Shown one piece after another: positions 21,829-32,913 of a DNA stretch of 64,000 bases. How positions within the stretch are numbered: the stretch's first letter is position 1; every line of letters begins with the position of its first letter. A program made the position numbers and the translations under genes. Location: NCBI GenBank assembly GCA_945859605.1, contig OX243811.1, positions 54,729,113 through 54,793,112 of the forward strand, given 5' to 3'. The stretch is from Lumbricus rubellus. Its lineage: Eukaryota; Annelida; Clitellata; Crassiclitellata; Lumbricidae. The notes under the pieces are model-generated. The model saw only the letters and a program-made list of their open reading frames with translations. It did no database searches and had not been told where the DNA came from.

Positions 21829-23974
21829 ATGGAACAGCAGAAAGTTGTCGACTGGCAAATTGGAAAATCTATTCTTCAGTGTAGTACCTATATGTTTGAG
21901 AACAAGATAGCTGCCGATATCTGCTTTGAGGTTGGGCTCCCGGACCAGCCAACAGTTGAAATCCTGGCGCACAAGTATGCGCTGATCTCACGAAGCCCGG
22001 TTTTTGAGACGATGTTCTGTGGTAGTCTTTCAGAAAACTCTTCCTCACATGGGCAGAAAATTCGGGTCACTGATGTAGAGCCAGAAGCCTTCCAGGAAGC
22101 TCTTAGGTAGGTTGCAAATTGACACTGAGCTTTTGTATCAATGAGCTTTCTCTGTAATGACAGATGCTGAGCACTAAGATTTGTTGGCTTAAGAGGACTG
22201 AGTAACAGGCACACTTAACAATGCATTAATGCTACTTGCAATGTTTTTCTTATTGTAACTTGATGATGATGATGGTGCTCTGCCGGTAGGCAGGTTCATT
22301 GGCTTTATGCCCCTGGGGATGAGATGAGTGAGGTGGTTTCCCGTTGCCTTCCCCACAGACAATGATGGGTAAGCAACTTGCCCAAGGTCGCTCCGCAGGA
22401 ACTTGCACCCCTGCGTCCCACACGTATTAGCCCGAGATAATCTAAATCTCTGAATGTCAACTCCCAGCCCGGGGCTTGAACCGCAGTCCGTTGCAACCAA
22501 CAGACGAATGCCGTTCGCGCTTAGCGGTGTAGCTAACGAGGCTATCATTGTAACTTAATTACCATAGGTAAAAAAGAGATGAAAATGCATGTAAAATGCT
22601 TGGTTGCATGCTTCTACAGAAACTCTTTAGCGTTCTTACATAGTTACAATGTTGAAGGTCTTAGAAAGATGGTTGTAGAATGGTTACAGGATTAAATGAT
22701 TTGGCTCTTCAGACCATATTTTGTATATTGCTTTATTGAATGTTAATTACAGTAAAAGATGGCCTTGATGTGTAACTTATTTAGGACTGTCATTTACATT
22801 CTTTAGGCCTTGTTCTGACATTGGATGAAACAATTTTCAAATTTTTAAGCATGAAATTTGGTATGTTACTATTGCTAATAAATTGTTGTTTTTCTTTCTT
22901 TTGCAAACTTTAAGGTTTATATATTGTGAAAGAGCGAATATTACTCTGTCGAATGTTTCATCACTCCTCTACACATCGAAGAAGTACATGTTGACACAGC
23001 TGTCGACCAGCTGCATGCAGTTCCTTGAACAGAATCTGAGTTTGGAAAACGTCTGTGCAATACTCGACCAGAGTCTTCTGTACGACGAGGTGGAACTAAC
23101 AAACAAGTGTCTACAGTTTATTGGTCCAAACGCACAAGCAATCTTCCAGCAAGACACATTCTTAAGTCTGTCACCGATGGCCATCACAAGGATTGCCCAG
23201 CACGACTTTTTGTACCTAGACAGTGAGGCTACGCTGTACGATGCCTGCGTACACTGGGCAAAGGAGCAGATTCAGCACAGTGGTCAGTTGGGTCAGGAGC
23301 CGAGTGACGACGATATTCGCAGGACTCTGGGCGACATCATATACCGAATCCGATTCCCAAACATGGAAGCCGTTGAATTTGCCAGGACTGTTGGCCAACG
23401 ACAGGTTCTGTCGTTTGAAGAAAAGTCGAAGCTGTATTACTACATTCTGATGTGTGAAGTGCCGGAGGAGAAGAGCTGTATGGAGTTTGATCAGGGCATG
23501 CGTGTGCAGATCTGCAGTCGATTTCCGTCGATTGGATCTGCGCAGCAGTGGTGGTCGTGCAATGGACCAACAGACGCTGTTTCATTTCAGACAGACTGTG
23601 ACATTCAGATCATCGGCATAGCTCTTTATGGTGGAAAGGAAAAAGCACGGCATGACGTCAGCATTGAAATACGAGACAGCACAGGAGAGATTTCGAGTGA
23701 ACCGTTAGTTAAGATGACAGGCATCAATCTTGATTCTGATGGCAGTGTCACCCCATGTGCCATTTACCTTCCTGCAGCTGTTGTAGTGAAATCTGATCGT
23801 TTGTACACTGTGTTAGTAACTATGAAAGGACCCTTGACGCACTACGGCACTAGCGGACGTGAAAAGCTGTCTTGCACTGGAGTAACCATCCAGTTCTTCT
23901 CTTCTAACAAATCAACGAATGGTACTAATGTTAAAAGTGGTCAAATACCTCATATAATTTTTCGAAAAATTTGA
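21829..23974 (+). CDS. BTB-BACK-PHR domain protein, BTBD1/2/3/6 subfamily, two exons
   Basis: Proteins of this family are Cullin-3 ubiquitin ligase adaptors. Exon 1 is 21829-22106 and exon 2 is 22915-23974. The splice restores an Arg codon (AG|G) and gives 445 residues. Residues about 20-125 form the BTB domain, with NKIAADICFEVG and HKYALISRSPVFETMF. The BACK region follows (CAILDQSLLYDEVELTNKC, then FLYLDSEATLYDACVHWA). The C-terminal 150 residues match the PHR domain, with IIGIALYGGKEKARHDVSIE and the characteristic ending GTNVKSGQIPHIIF. The length suits the family. I chose the ATG at 21829 because an in-frame stop lies at 21775-21777; a further 5' exon spliced at about 21804 cannot be excluded. 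The intron holds a SINE. Confidence 0.92.
22258..22550 (-). mobile_element. tRNA-derived SINE with (ATC)n tail, in BTB intron
   Basis: Read on the minus strand it starts with a tRNA-like head (GCCTCGTTAGCTACACCG as A box, GCGGTTCAAGCCCCGGG as B box). A body of about 200 bp contains GGCAACGGGAAACCACCTCA, and it ends in (ATC)4 before AAGTTACAAT. The same style of head and (ATC)n tail occurs at 42690-42985. The open frames over this stretch are by-products. Confidence 0.75.
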
Positions 23975-24790
23975 TTGGGTTTACTGAGATTTTTTTTCTG
24001 GATCTTTTTCTGCATGATGTAAATATTGTCTCGAGTTAGTAAATATTTGTGGGTGTTTGAATGGTAAAAGGTAAAAGGTTTTAAATTCAAACTGATATTT
24101 TGCACCAGTGTTTCCTAAATGCTACAGCAGTTTTTTGACCAGTAGCATCATTTAAGATTAGCCAGTAATGGACAACACTAGGTTCTTTGCTCTGATAAAT
24201 TAACTTTTATTTATAACTAACTGTGCACAAGAAGAATGCTTTAGAGCACAATAATGTGATTTTATCAGTGTAAACAATTTTAGCTAAAGTGTGTATAGGT
24301 GATTTTTAGTATGTGGACCTTAATGTTGCTTTGTAAGTCTTTCTAGTGTGGAATTGTTGAAAAGTAAGTTAAAAGCTAAAGTTTATAAATTTGTTCTAGA
24401 TATATTTGCCTCGTAACAAATTATAATGCAACTGATATTGTTGGTAACTTATCTATCTACCCAGCATTTAATTATATTTTAAATGTTGATATTGCGTGTC
24501 TCATGATGTCTGTCTCTTATAGTCTGTCTCCGGGATTACTGACAATTTAAGACATTCCTGACATTAAGTGTTTTTCCAATTTTGTCAGGTTTCTTTTTCC
24601 AACTTTTTCAATGAAAAGAAATTCAGTGACACAATGAAAAGTTTCATTTGTAGTTTTTCCCATTTTCTTTACACATATTTAATTTATTATTTGAAATCTC
24701 TTGCTTCACAACATTCAACATGCCTTTGTAACGGAAAATCTTTGCCTCGTATCACTTTTACCGGTTTAAAAGGCCTGGAAAACGAGTATA
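23975..24790 (+). other. BTB 3' flank and 5' leader of the LINE
   Basis: AT-rich, with no exon recognised. The junction between the BTB 3' UTR and the LINE 5' UTR cannot be placed by eye, and no target-site duplication was found. Confidence 0.4.
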
Positions 24791-25609
24791 ATGGCAAAAA
24801 AAGGTGCGAAGGTTGACGATTTGCTTGAACAACTTAAGGATGACCGAGTCTCGGAGTTTCTCCTCGCACGACTGACAGCGAGCCTCACGCCTGTCATTGA
24901 AGGTATTTTTAATCGTTTAGTCGATGCCTACTCGACAAGACTAGACCAACTCGTCGAGAGTCACTGTCATGACCTAATCGCAAGGCATTGTGAATCTCAG
25001 GACCGTAAAACGAGAGCTCTAGAAGAGGAAAATGATGCCTTGAAATCTCGTTTGGATCTGGCCGAAGCGGATTCTAAAATGAATAATCTGGTCATCCATG
25101 GACTCGAGGAGGCGGTCATGCAGTCTGGAGAGGGAGACGCCGGATCCAGTCCGTCAGCCCGCCATGTGAATCTTGAAGCTACCACCGCGGTTATTTCCAT
25201 GTGCAATAGTCGCCTCGGTTTGTCTCTTTCCGAAGCTGACATATCGTCTGCATTCAGAATTTCGCGTAGAGGCAAAGACAACCATCGACCTATCATCGTC
25301 AAATTCATCAGCCAACGGACAAGGGACCAAGTCTACATGGCACGTCTGTCGTTAAGGAGGTCACGATGGGACAGAGACGAATCAAAAATATTCATCAACG
25401 AGCATCTCACCCAGCTCAATGCTCTAATTTATGCAGGTGCCAGAAAATTGGTCAAGGAAAAGAGAGCCACCTCAACCTGGACCTCAGGAGGAAGGGTTCA
25501 CATAAGACTTTCCGCAGCACCTGGTGCAAAGGCTTTGAAACTGCCCTCACTGAAGAGTCTGGAGGAATGCCTTGCCTCTGAGTCCACACCTAGCGCTGCC
25601 TCTCGGTAA
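24791..25609 (+). CDS. LINE ORF1 protein (coiled coil, RNA-binding type)
   Basis: This 272-residue frame starts at ATG 24791. Residues about 75-100 have heptad-like LEEENDALKSRLDLAE, a coiled coil. The following section (ADISSAFRISRRGKDNHRPI, then IFINEHLTQLNALIYAGARK) resembles the RRM and C-terminal domains of L1/CR1 ORF1 proteins, which bind RNA as nucleic-acid chaperones. It ends about 450 bp before ORF2. Retroelement ORF1s vary widely, so the function is by family analogy. Confidence 0.8.
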   Translation: MAKKGAKVDDLLEQLKDDRVSEFLLARLTASLTPVIEGIFNRLVDAYSTRLDQLVESHCHDLIARHCESQDRKTRALEEENDALKSRLDLAEADSKMNNLVIHGLEEAVMQSGEGDAGSSPSARHVNLEATTAVISMCNSRLGLSLSEADISSAFRISRRGKDNHRPIIVKFISQRTRDQVYMARLSLRRSRWDRDESKIFINEHLTQLNALIYAGARKLVKEKRATSTWTSGGRVHIRLSAAPGAKALKLPSLKSLEECLASESTPSAASR

Positions 25610-26058
25610 AAACTCTACAACGTGCTTTGTTGGTGAACTGCAACCCTGACCCTCTTTGACCAATTCGTCAACGTCGCTCCTCTACTAGCAAGCTACAGAC
25701 TTCAACTTATCAAACAATGGAGTTTATCCTTTTTTCGTCCTTCTCCGGATGCCTGGTTGATGCCTCCCGGGACTCTGATCTTTTGGAACTTGGACTGCGC
25801 TAAGTGTTAAGTGCAATTTTCTTCTTCTGTTCTCTTCCTTGTTTATAATTATTTACTTTAACAACACTCCTCCATGTGTTAATGTAGCATATTTTCATTC
25901 AGTATTGTTTATAATTTTACTTGAGTTATACTTTATGCATTCTATAGCACTGACTTTATTCTACTTTTGGATATTTGAACCCGTTTCTTGTTTTCTTTAT
26001 TTGCAATTTGGCATTGAGAGACGGTTGTGCACCATCATGGGCTCTCACGTTCTTGTTT

Positions 26059-29000
26059 ATGAATAGTGATGACCCGATTTTATGTGGTCTGTGCACTAAT
26101 GTAATTAAGGAAACAATTGATGTAATTACCTGCTCATTGTGCCACGCTGTGTTCCACTTTGGCTGCTGTTTTCAAAGCACTTTTTTACACTGTGACTCAG
26201 TTAATTGGATATGCATACATTGTAACAGGGAAGTATTCCCTTTTGTCGAGGATGATGAAGAATTTAAACTGAATGACACTATTAAGACAGATGACACTAT
26301 TGCCGTAGAATTGAATGGTCTGAATCTTGAACTTACTGCCGTAGAATTGAATGGTCTGAATCTTGAACTTGATGTGTTTCCTGATGAGTCGGGTAATCGT
26401 ATCTTGCTCAACAATGCTGACACTGACCCAGACTTAAACTATTTCACAAATGTGGCTTGGAGCAGTCCCTACTCCACATTCCCCCGTTGGGAGGCTAAGT
26501 TCGAGTCTATTGAAGCTAACTTTTCGGTCATGCACATTAATTGCCGCAGCATGGTACATAAGCTAGATGAAATTCGCGAGGTTCTCAGTCAACTGTCTGT
26601 CTCTATTCTGGCCCTGTCGGAGACCTGGTTGGAGTCGGAATTTGAGGATACTATTAATGTGCCCAACTACAAATTTATACATAAGTCTAGAGGGGGGAAT
26701 CTAGGAGGAGGAGGGGTGGGCTTTTTTGTTAGGGATACCATTAAATTCCAATTGTACGAAGAAAAAAGTGAACATAAAACTTATGAGGGTCTTTTCATCA
26801 AAACTTATTTACCTAGCACAACATGTTTAGTAGGAGTTTTGTATAGGCCCCCAGGACAAAACTTGGTCGAATTCAATGCTGAAATAGAGGTCTTATTCTC
26901 CAGTATTGTCAAGGGAACCAAAGATATTGTCCTACTAGGAGATTTTAACATTGACCTATTAAAAATCAATGAACATAAAGAAACTAATATATTTTATAAT
27001 AACCTGACTTCCCATCAGCTTATCCCAGCCATCACGAAACCCACTCGTATCACACCAACCTCATCAACTTTGATTGATAACATATTCACTAATGCCTGGT
27101 CTAGTCTGATTGATTCAACCATTTTCATAGCTGACTTGTCTGATCACCTGCCAGTATTCGCACACTTTGCATTTGGTAATTACAAGAGAAGCTTCCCGAA
27201 TTATTATGACCATCGCATAATTAATGAGGAAAGATCAGAACAATTTAAATCCCTACTTGCTGATAGTAATTGGGATAATGTCTCGACTGCATGCAATAAT
27301 GGAGATGCTGACGGGGCATATGAAGTGTTTATTGAAAAATATAAAAACGCTTATGATCAGGCCTTCCCGATTGTGTCTAAAAAAAATAATGCTAAGGGGT
27401 CTAGATTTAAGCAACCCTGGATGACTGCTGGGCTCCTCAAGTCTAGTAAGAAGAAAGCTTCATTGTACTTAAAATATATAAAAAATCCAAATGCTTATAA
27501 TAAAAATAAATTTACTGTATATAGGAATAAATTTAAGGCTATTAGAGTCAAAGCAGAAAAAAATTACTATGCATCTGAATTCTGCAAATATAAAGACGAC
27601 CTAAGGAGGACTTGGAAACTCATTCGCTCCATAATGCAATTGGAAAATAAGGAGACACAAATTGAATCGTTAAAAATTAACGGAGAAAATGTTAAAGATC
27701 CAGAAAAAATGGCCAATAGCTTCAATAACTACTTCACCAACATAGCCCATTCTTTGGCAAAGAAAATACCAGATTCACCTCTCCCTTACCATAGTTACTT
27801 ACAGGCCCCTCGGCAGAACTCTATGGGTTTCCTAATGGTATCCCCGGAGGAAATTATGGATATTGGCCGTGATATACGTTTAACGCATAGCAAAGGTGTT
27901 GACGATATAGACCCCTGTATTGCGGCCCCCAATCTCTCCTTGGTTGCCAGACCTTTAGCGGAGATAATAAATTGTTCATTTAGTAGTGGGATTGTTCCAC
28001 AAGGCATAAAAATAGCTAAAGTGGTCCCAATACTAAAAAAGGGCGATAAGGACAATGTAATCAATTACAGACCCATTTCCGTTCTTCCTTACTTCTCCAA
28101 GTTCTATGAAAAACTTATGTATAATCGACTCTATGGCTATGTTAAAAACTCTAACATCATTTATCCATCTCAGCATGGATTTCAACCTGGTCATTCCCCC
28201 TATATGGCCTTATTAAATATGCAGGACATGATTTCAAAGGCTATTGAAAATAATGAATACTCAGTGGGAATCTTCTTTGATCTAGCTAAAGCGTTTGATA
28301 CGGTAGACCATAATATTTTGCTTAAAAAATTAGACAACTATGGAATTAGGGGGACTCAGCTCAGATGGTTTGCCAGCTATTTTGAGAGCCGTACACAAAG
28401 AGTTCTCTGTAATGGTGTCCTTTCTGAGCTAGGGTTGATCAAATATGGAGTTCCTCAAGGCTCCAACCTCGGACCACTCCTTTTCCTGCTTTATATTAAT
28501 GACTTGGCCAATGTCTCTCCAACAATGTTTTTTATTCTATTTGCCGATGACACCAACGTTTTTTACTCCAATGGTTCATGGCAGACGTTGTTTCAAACTG
28601 TGAACGTTGAACTATCTAGCATAGCTGTTTGGTTCCATGCAAATAAACTCACCCTTAATTTAGATAAAACCAACTTAATTTTATTTAAATCCCACCGGAA
28701 AATAAAGCCAAATGACAATCTCTGTTTGCTTATTGATGATATTTCCATCAATCAAGTTGAATCTACAAAATTCTTAGGTGTGCATATAGATCAACATTTG
28801 ACCTGGAAAGTTCATATTAATCAAATTGCAACTAAAATTGCTAAAAATATTGGTATTATTTCCCGCGTTGCTTATATCTTGCCAAAGACAATTAGAATGA
28901 ATTTGTATTATACCCTTGTCTACCCCTACCTCACATATTGCAACCTTGTTTGGGCATCGACATACGAATCCAGGCTTCATAAACTTGTAATCTTACAGAA

Positions 29001-29379
29001 GAGGGCTGTTCGTATAATTGCGGGTATTCGTAAACGGGAACACACTGGCCCTTCCTTTAATGAACTTCATCTCCTGAAAATTGACCAGATAAAGGATCTC
29101 CAAATTAGCGAGTTCTTTTTTCGACTCGAACACGGTCTCCTTCCTTCGGTATTCCAAGGTTACCTCCCTCACGCCTCTGACATCCATTCGCATTTCACTA
29201 GGAATTCATCTGCTTTTCGCCCTGTCAAAGCTCAATCTAATACTAGGCGGTTTACTATTAAATCTTATGGCACTAAAGTATGGAACACAATACCAATTGA
29301 CATTCGTCAATCGAGTAGTCTGCAGGTATTTAAAAAGAAACTTCGTGTTCTTCTACTCTCCTCCACTAATGCTACTTGA
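26059..29379 (+). CDS. LINE ORF2: zinc finger, AP-type endonuclease and reverse transcriptase
   Basis: The first in-frame ATG is 26059, giving 1106 residues. Residues 9-60 have a PHD-like pattern, CGLC ... CSLC ... HFGCC ... WICIHC. A short duplicated block (ELNGLNLEL, twice) follows. The endonuclease domain shows HINCRSM, ALSETWLES, GGGGVGFFV, LLGDFNIDLL and ADLSDHLPVFAHF. The reverse transcriptase has KVVPILKKGDKDNVINYRPI, FDLAKAFDTVDH, GVPQGSNLGPLLFLLYINDL and the catalytic FADDTN. The C-terminal segment (LVYPYLTYCNLVWASTY, then KLVILQKRAVRIIAGI) is the usual CR1/L2-type tail. No stop or frameshift interrupts it, so it may be functional. Confidence 0.93.
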   Translation: MNSDDPILCGLCTNVIKETIDVITCSLCHAVFHFGCCFQSTFLHCDSVNWICIHCNREVFPFVEDDEEFKLNDTIKTDDTIAVELNGLNLELTAVELNGLNLELDVFPDESGNRILLNNADTDPDLNYFTNVAWSSPYSTFPRWEAKFESIEANFSVMHINCRSMVHKLDEIREVLSQLSVSILALSETWLESEFEDTINVPNYKFIHKSRGGNLGGGGVGFFVRDTIKFQLYEEKSEHKTYEGLFIKTYLPSTTCLVGVLYRPPGQNLVEFNAEIEVLFSSIVKGTKDIVLLGDFNIDLLKINEHKETNIFYNNLTSHQLIPAITKPTRITPTSSTLIDNIFTNAWSSLIDSTIFIADLSDHLPVFAHFAFGNYKRSFPNYYDHRIINEERSEQFKSLLADSNWDNVSTACNNGDADGAYEVFIEKYKNAYDQAFPIVSKKNNAKGSRFKQPWMTAGLLKSSKKKASLYLKYIKNPNAYNKNKFTVYRNKFKAIRVKAEKNYYASEFCKYKDDLRRTWKLIRSIMQLENKETQIESLKINGENVKDPEKMANSFNNYFTNIAHSLAKKIPDSPLPYHSYLQAPRQNSMGFLMVSPEEIMDIGRDIRLTHSKGVDDIDPCIAAPNLSLVARPLAEIINCSFSSGIVPQGIKIAKVVPILKKGDKDNVINYRPISVLPYFSKFYEKLMYNRLYGYVKNSNIIYPSQHGFQPGHSPYMALLNMQDMISKAIENNEYSVGIFFDLAKAFDTVDHNILLKKLDNYGIRGTQLRWFASYFESRTQRVLCNGVLSELGLIKYGVPQGSNLGPLLFLLYINDLANVSPTMFFILFADDTNVFYSNGSWQTLFQTVNVELSSIAVWFHANKLTLNLDKTNLILFKSHRKIKPNDNLCLLIDDISINQVESTKFLGVHIDQHLTWKVHINQIATKIAKNIGIISRVAYILPKTIRMNLYYTLVYPYLTYCNLVWASTYESRLHKLVILQKRAVRIIAGIRKREHTGPSFNELHLLKIDQIKDLQISEFFFRLEHGLLPSVFQGYLPHASDIHSHFTRNSSAFRPVKAQSNTRRFTIKSYGTKVWNTIPIDIRQSSSLQVFKKKLRVLLLSSTNAT

Positions 29380-29699
29380 AGTGCACATGACCATGTGTAG
29401 TTAAGATTTTAGTTAAGTACTTAGTTAAGTTTGTTTCTCTATATGCTCTTGACAATATAAGCTTTTCTGCAATCTGTCATCACCTAATTTGTTTTAGTCT
29501 CTTTCTTTTAAGCTATCTTGATTAATTTTTCTTGGGACTTTTTTACTTGGGTGACCCTTCCCAGCGGGATGTCCATCCCTTTTGGGCCCCCCTTTGTAGC
29601 CAATGCATGCATGTTTTGTACTTTTATTGTTTTCTTGTTTTCTGGTTGCAATAAAGTGAATTGTATTGTATTGTATTGTATATAGTAGGCCATTTTTAT

Positions 29700-30900
29700 G
29701 AACCTTACAGATGTATTTGATGTGCAATGCAATTAGCCAGAGAAGGCAACTATTTACATTTAAACTGCCATGCTGTTGTTTATTTGGGAGCTGTGCTTGT
29801 TACTTTTCTGCCTTTTATAACTAACTGAATCATGCATATTTGAGTTGCCCATTACTGTACCATAAGTGTTGGCATTAGTATCAACAAGTAAGACAGCTGA
29901 CCATGCCTGAGGCATTTGTAACAGACATGTAAAAGCTATCTGGAATCTGGATTTGTCTAAATTCTGTAAGATCGAACATGATTATACTTTTTGAAGTGTC
30001 TAATGGTGACCCAATGGGCAGATTTGTGATACTATATTTGACTTTGTGTACATCTTTGAGTAAAGTACAAATGTGTTGTGTCAGTAAAGCACCTTAGGTT
30101 GCTATTTACGGTTTTATTATCTTTTGTGTATGTGATACTTATTTTCTTTAATAGATTTATAGAAGCTTTCAGTTGTTGTTTTCTTTGATAAAATGTAATG
30201 TTTTGTGCTGTCACTGCTATGGCTCTCACTGAATATAAATTACATGTGATAGAATCTCAAACTAATCACCTATGGATGCACTAAGTGCCCAGTCTGCTCA
30301 GATGCAGTTTACAATAAGCATAGTAATCAGGGTATGATAAAAAGGGCACTGTACTGACAGTTGGATTTGTTGACTTGTAAAGTTGACAACATTTAAGTGA
30401 TGTAGCTCAGTAGCATGCATTGTTATGGTAATTTTCACCAGTAGTTTAGAAAATGTTCCTTAAAATGGGAACATGCAGTAGTAGAACAAACACACGCATA
30501 ATGAGTAGTTTAATGTTCCTTATAATGGGAACATGGCGATAAAATATTACTTCCATCCTCTCGTGATTTGGATCACTAGATTAATGAAGTTGTTATTATT
30601 TCATAGAAGTTCAAACCCATGGCTGCCTCCTGCTCATCCAAGACAGCTATGCTGATTGGTCCCGTAGCTGGCTGACAGGTTCCACTCAGGGCCAACTATC
30701 AGCCCTACATAATCATACGTAGCTGTACTGTATTTTGAACTGCCATCAATGGCTTAGTGGAGGCTTAACATCTGCAGTCTCAGCTTAAGTAAGTAGGAAG
30801 GTAATAATTTTGAAACATGCCATCTGTCTATATTAGCTGAGCAAGGAATCTTAGGCAAATCATGGTGAGTGCATGACATATCAGCTGCTATCTGAATTAA
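29700..30900. other. Intergenic, no gene seen
   Basis: AT-rich sequence between the LINE and the end of the polycystin gene. AATGTTCCTTA(A/T)AATGGGAACATG recurs at about 30454-30475 and 30512-30533. No exon or complete repeat was recognised. Confidence 0.4.
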
Positions 30901-30908
30901 CAGGCAAC

Positions 30909-31091
30909 CAGTGCTTAAAGTGTGGAAAAATAAGTGCCTGGACGCCCCTTACGGGCCGTACCTTTCCAAAAGAAGTGAATGGACGCTACTTACCTTTCCA
31001 GGCTGTGCTGGCCAATAAGTGGCAGGCGTTCAGGTTTTTAAATAAGTGCATGAACGCCGTCCATGACCGTCCAGCCACACTTTAAGCCCTG
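30909..31091. mobile_element. hAT-like MITE, family B copy 1
   Basis: The 183-bp element begins CAGTGCTTAAAGTGTGG and ends CCACACTTTAAGCCCTG, the inverse with one mismatch. Inside it has GTGCCTGGACGCCCCTTAC and GACGCCGTCCATGACCGTCC. The flanks (CAGGCAAC, GCTGCAAT) no longer match. Two more copies lie at 34120-34377 and 35779-35925. Confidence 0.8.
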
Positions 31092-31810
31092 GCTGCAATT
31101 AGGTGGTCTTGGCTAATATTAAACCATTAATTTAATTCTAGTTGCCATGATTGCTGTAGATATCTTTAATATTTCAAATATTTGGTTAATGTTAAATATT
31201 AATTTTACTAAGCACAAAGTGAATTCAGAATAATGCAAATAATACATTTTTAATGCTTTCATGTAGAAGCAGGTTCAGAACATTGATATGGCAAGAAATG
31301 GTAAATTAGAAAAAGCAGTAAGAATCTCAACAGCATCAAATGCATAATTTATAAGAACTTTAAAAAATAGTATAAAGTTATTCAGTTAACTCTGATACAC
31401 TTGTGAAACATGTGAGAAACCACTTTAATTATGCAACTTTGCCAAGAGAATTTCACAAAATAATCAGATCAACCACCACATGTCCACGGCCAACAACAAT
31501 AAATTTGAAAATGAAGTTAACTGCAGCCAATAAACAAAAAAAAACAATGAACACATGACCAGAAGATACTTGAAGAAATACATTAACAGTAATCACTAAA
31601 CAGCAGATCCATTACAAAAGTTAACAGCTGCAACGCATTATATTAATCTTTACACCAATAGTTCTGCAGCAATGTAAGATGTACTGAAGGCTAATGCAGG
31701 CCTTTGAAGGCGGACAATCATTTAGCCCCCTTGCCTAGCAGAGTCAATGTAAAAGTAGGACTAATGAGCTAATGACAGACACTCAAGGCTGACTTCCTGT
31801 TCTCTTGCCT
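31092..31810. other. 3' flank of the polycystin gene
   Basis: AT-rich, probably including the 3' UTR of the minus-strand polycystin gene. No other feature recognised. Confidence 0.4.
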
Positions 31811-32913
31811 CTAGAGGGCTGACCTACTGACCATCTCTTCTGATGGTTCGATCGCAGCAGCCTTCCGTTGACTAGCCTTGTTTCTCTCTTTCCTGCCTGC
31901 GAAATCAAGCCACCCAAACACTCTGTTGAATAACAAGTTGAGAAATTCTGCATCTTTGGCCACCTGTGACAGTGTCTTAAGTTCTCGCAGAGCTGCAGCT
32001 ATGATGGCAAAGGTCATGTTCAGTACGATAATGTGGAAAACTAGAACACAAGTCAACATCAGCATAGGACCCCACAAACTATCGTACTTGTAGACCTGAT
32101 CGTAGTTATATTGTTTTGCCACTGCTAAAACCAGTGTCATAAGAGAGCCGCCAACCGACCTGAAATCGCCTACAATTGAGCAGAAGAGGAGGTGCAGCAA
32201 GAGAACAAAAACGACAAACAAGCAGAATGAATAAAACAAGAAGGCTGCAATGTAAGCAGAAGCCTTCGAGAGAACAGTGATCAATCCATTGATCAGAGGA
32301 CTGAATCTAAGCAGCTGAAGGAATTTCAGTATTCCCAGAACGCATACAAAACCAAGCAAAGCAGAGAGCAGTATGTCCAGCATTGCAACATAGGTAAACT
32401 CAAGCTCTCTTGTTTTTTCGTATTTCTTGACAGTTTCAAAGAGAAGGACATTTAGCAGGCCATAGACTACAATCAAAGACACTGACAGAAGAACAACTAA
32501 AAAATCAAACCAATTCCAGACGCTTCCAAAGTATTTCTTCAGTCCAACCTGAAAGATCTGCTTCATCACATAAAACAAAAACCATAGTGTAAAAATAAAA
32601 TACAATATTTCAAGGCCAAAAGATACCAGCTGAAATGTCTGCTGGTATTGGTGGAATTTGAGTGTGTAAAAAAAACTGTAGATGTTTATTCCACCATACG
32701 ATGGAAGTTCCACAATAACCAAGAAAACTGACAGCAAATCTGCACTTGCAGTATATGACACGGCTTCTAGAATAGCACCTCCAATGTTTCGGTGAATCCA
32801 GTTCTTCTGAACAAGGGAAGCAATAGCTGCCTTGGCTTCTGTTCGTGTCATACCTAAGCTGACTGTGTCGTCAATACCTGTTTCATTTGAGTACAAATAC
32901 CGAAGAGGATTGT
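31811..32913 (-). CDS. Polycystin last exon: channel domain
   Basis: This single 1103-nt exon encodes the end of the extracellular TOP domain (TRTEAKAAIASLVQ, then WIHRNIGGAILEAVSYTASA), the polycystin cation-channel membrane segments and a short cytoplasmic tail. Hydrophobic helices include ILYFIFTLWFLFYVMKQIF, WNWFDFLVVLLSVSLIVVYG, LLGFVCVLGILKFLQLLRF and the pore-side AAFLFYSFCLFVVFVLLLHL. GGSLMTLVLAVAKQYNY fits the pore region and VFHIIVLNMTFAIIAAAL the last helix. The tail is only about 45 residues and basic, with no clear coiled coil. A strong acceptor (TTTTTTCCAG) precedes it. Confidence 0.93.

Larger units (their letters stand above)
24791..29681 (+). mobile_element. Near full-length CR1-like non-LTR retrotransposon
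   Basis: Two open reading frames lie in the order and spacing of a CR1/L2-group LINE, followed by a 3' UTR. The 3' UTR ends with AATAAAGTGAATTG and four ATTGT units at 29651-29681. The 5' end lies somewhere upstream of 24791 and could not be fixed. Both frames are uninterrupted, so the copy is young or has been maintained. A second, older 3' end of the same family is at 55049-56275. It sits between the BTB gene and the polycystin gene and disrupts neither. Confidence 0.9.

Noticed and set aside
22189..22548. Minus-strand frame of 119 codons in the BTB intron.
   Set aside because: It coincides with a SINE (A and B boxes, ATC tail) and has no protein-like features.
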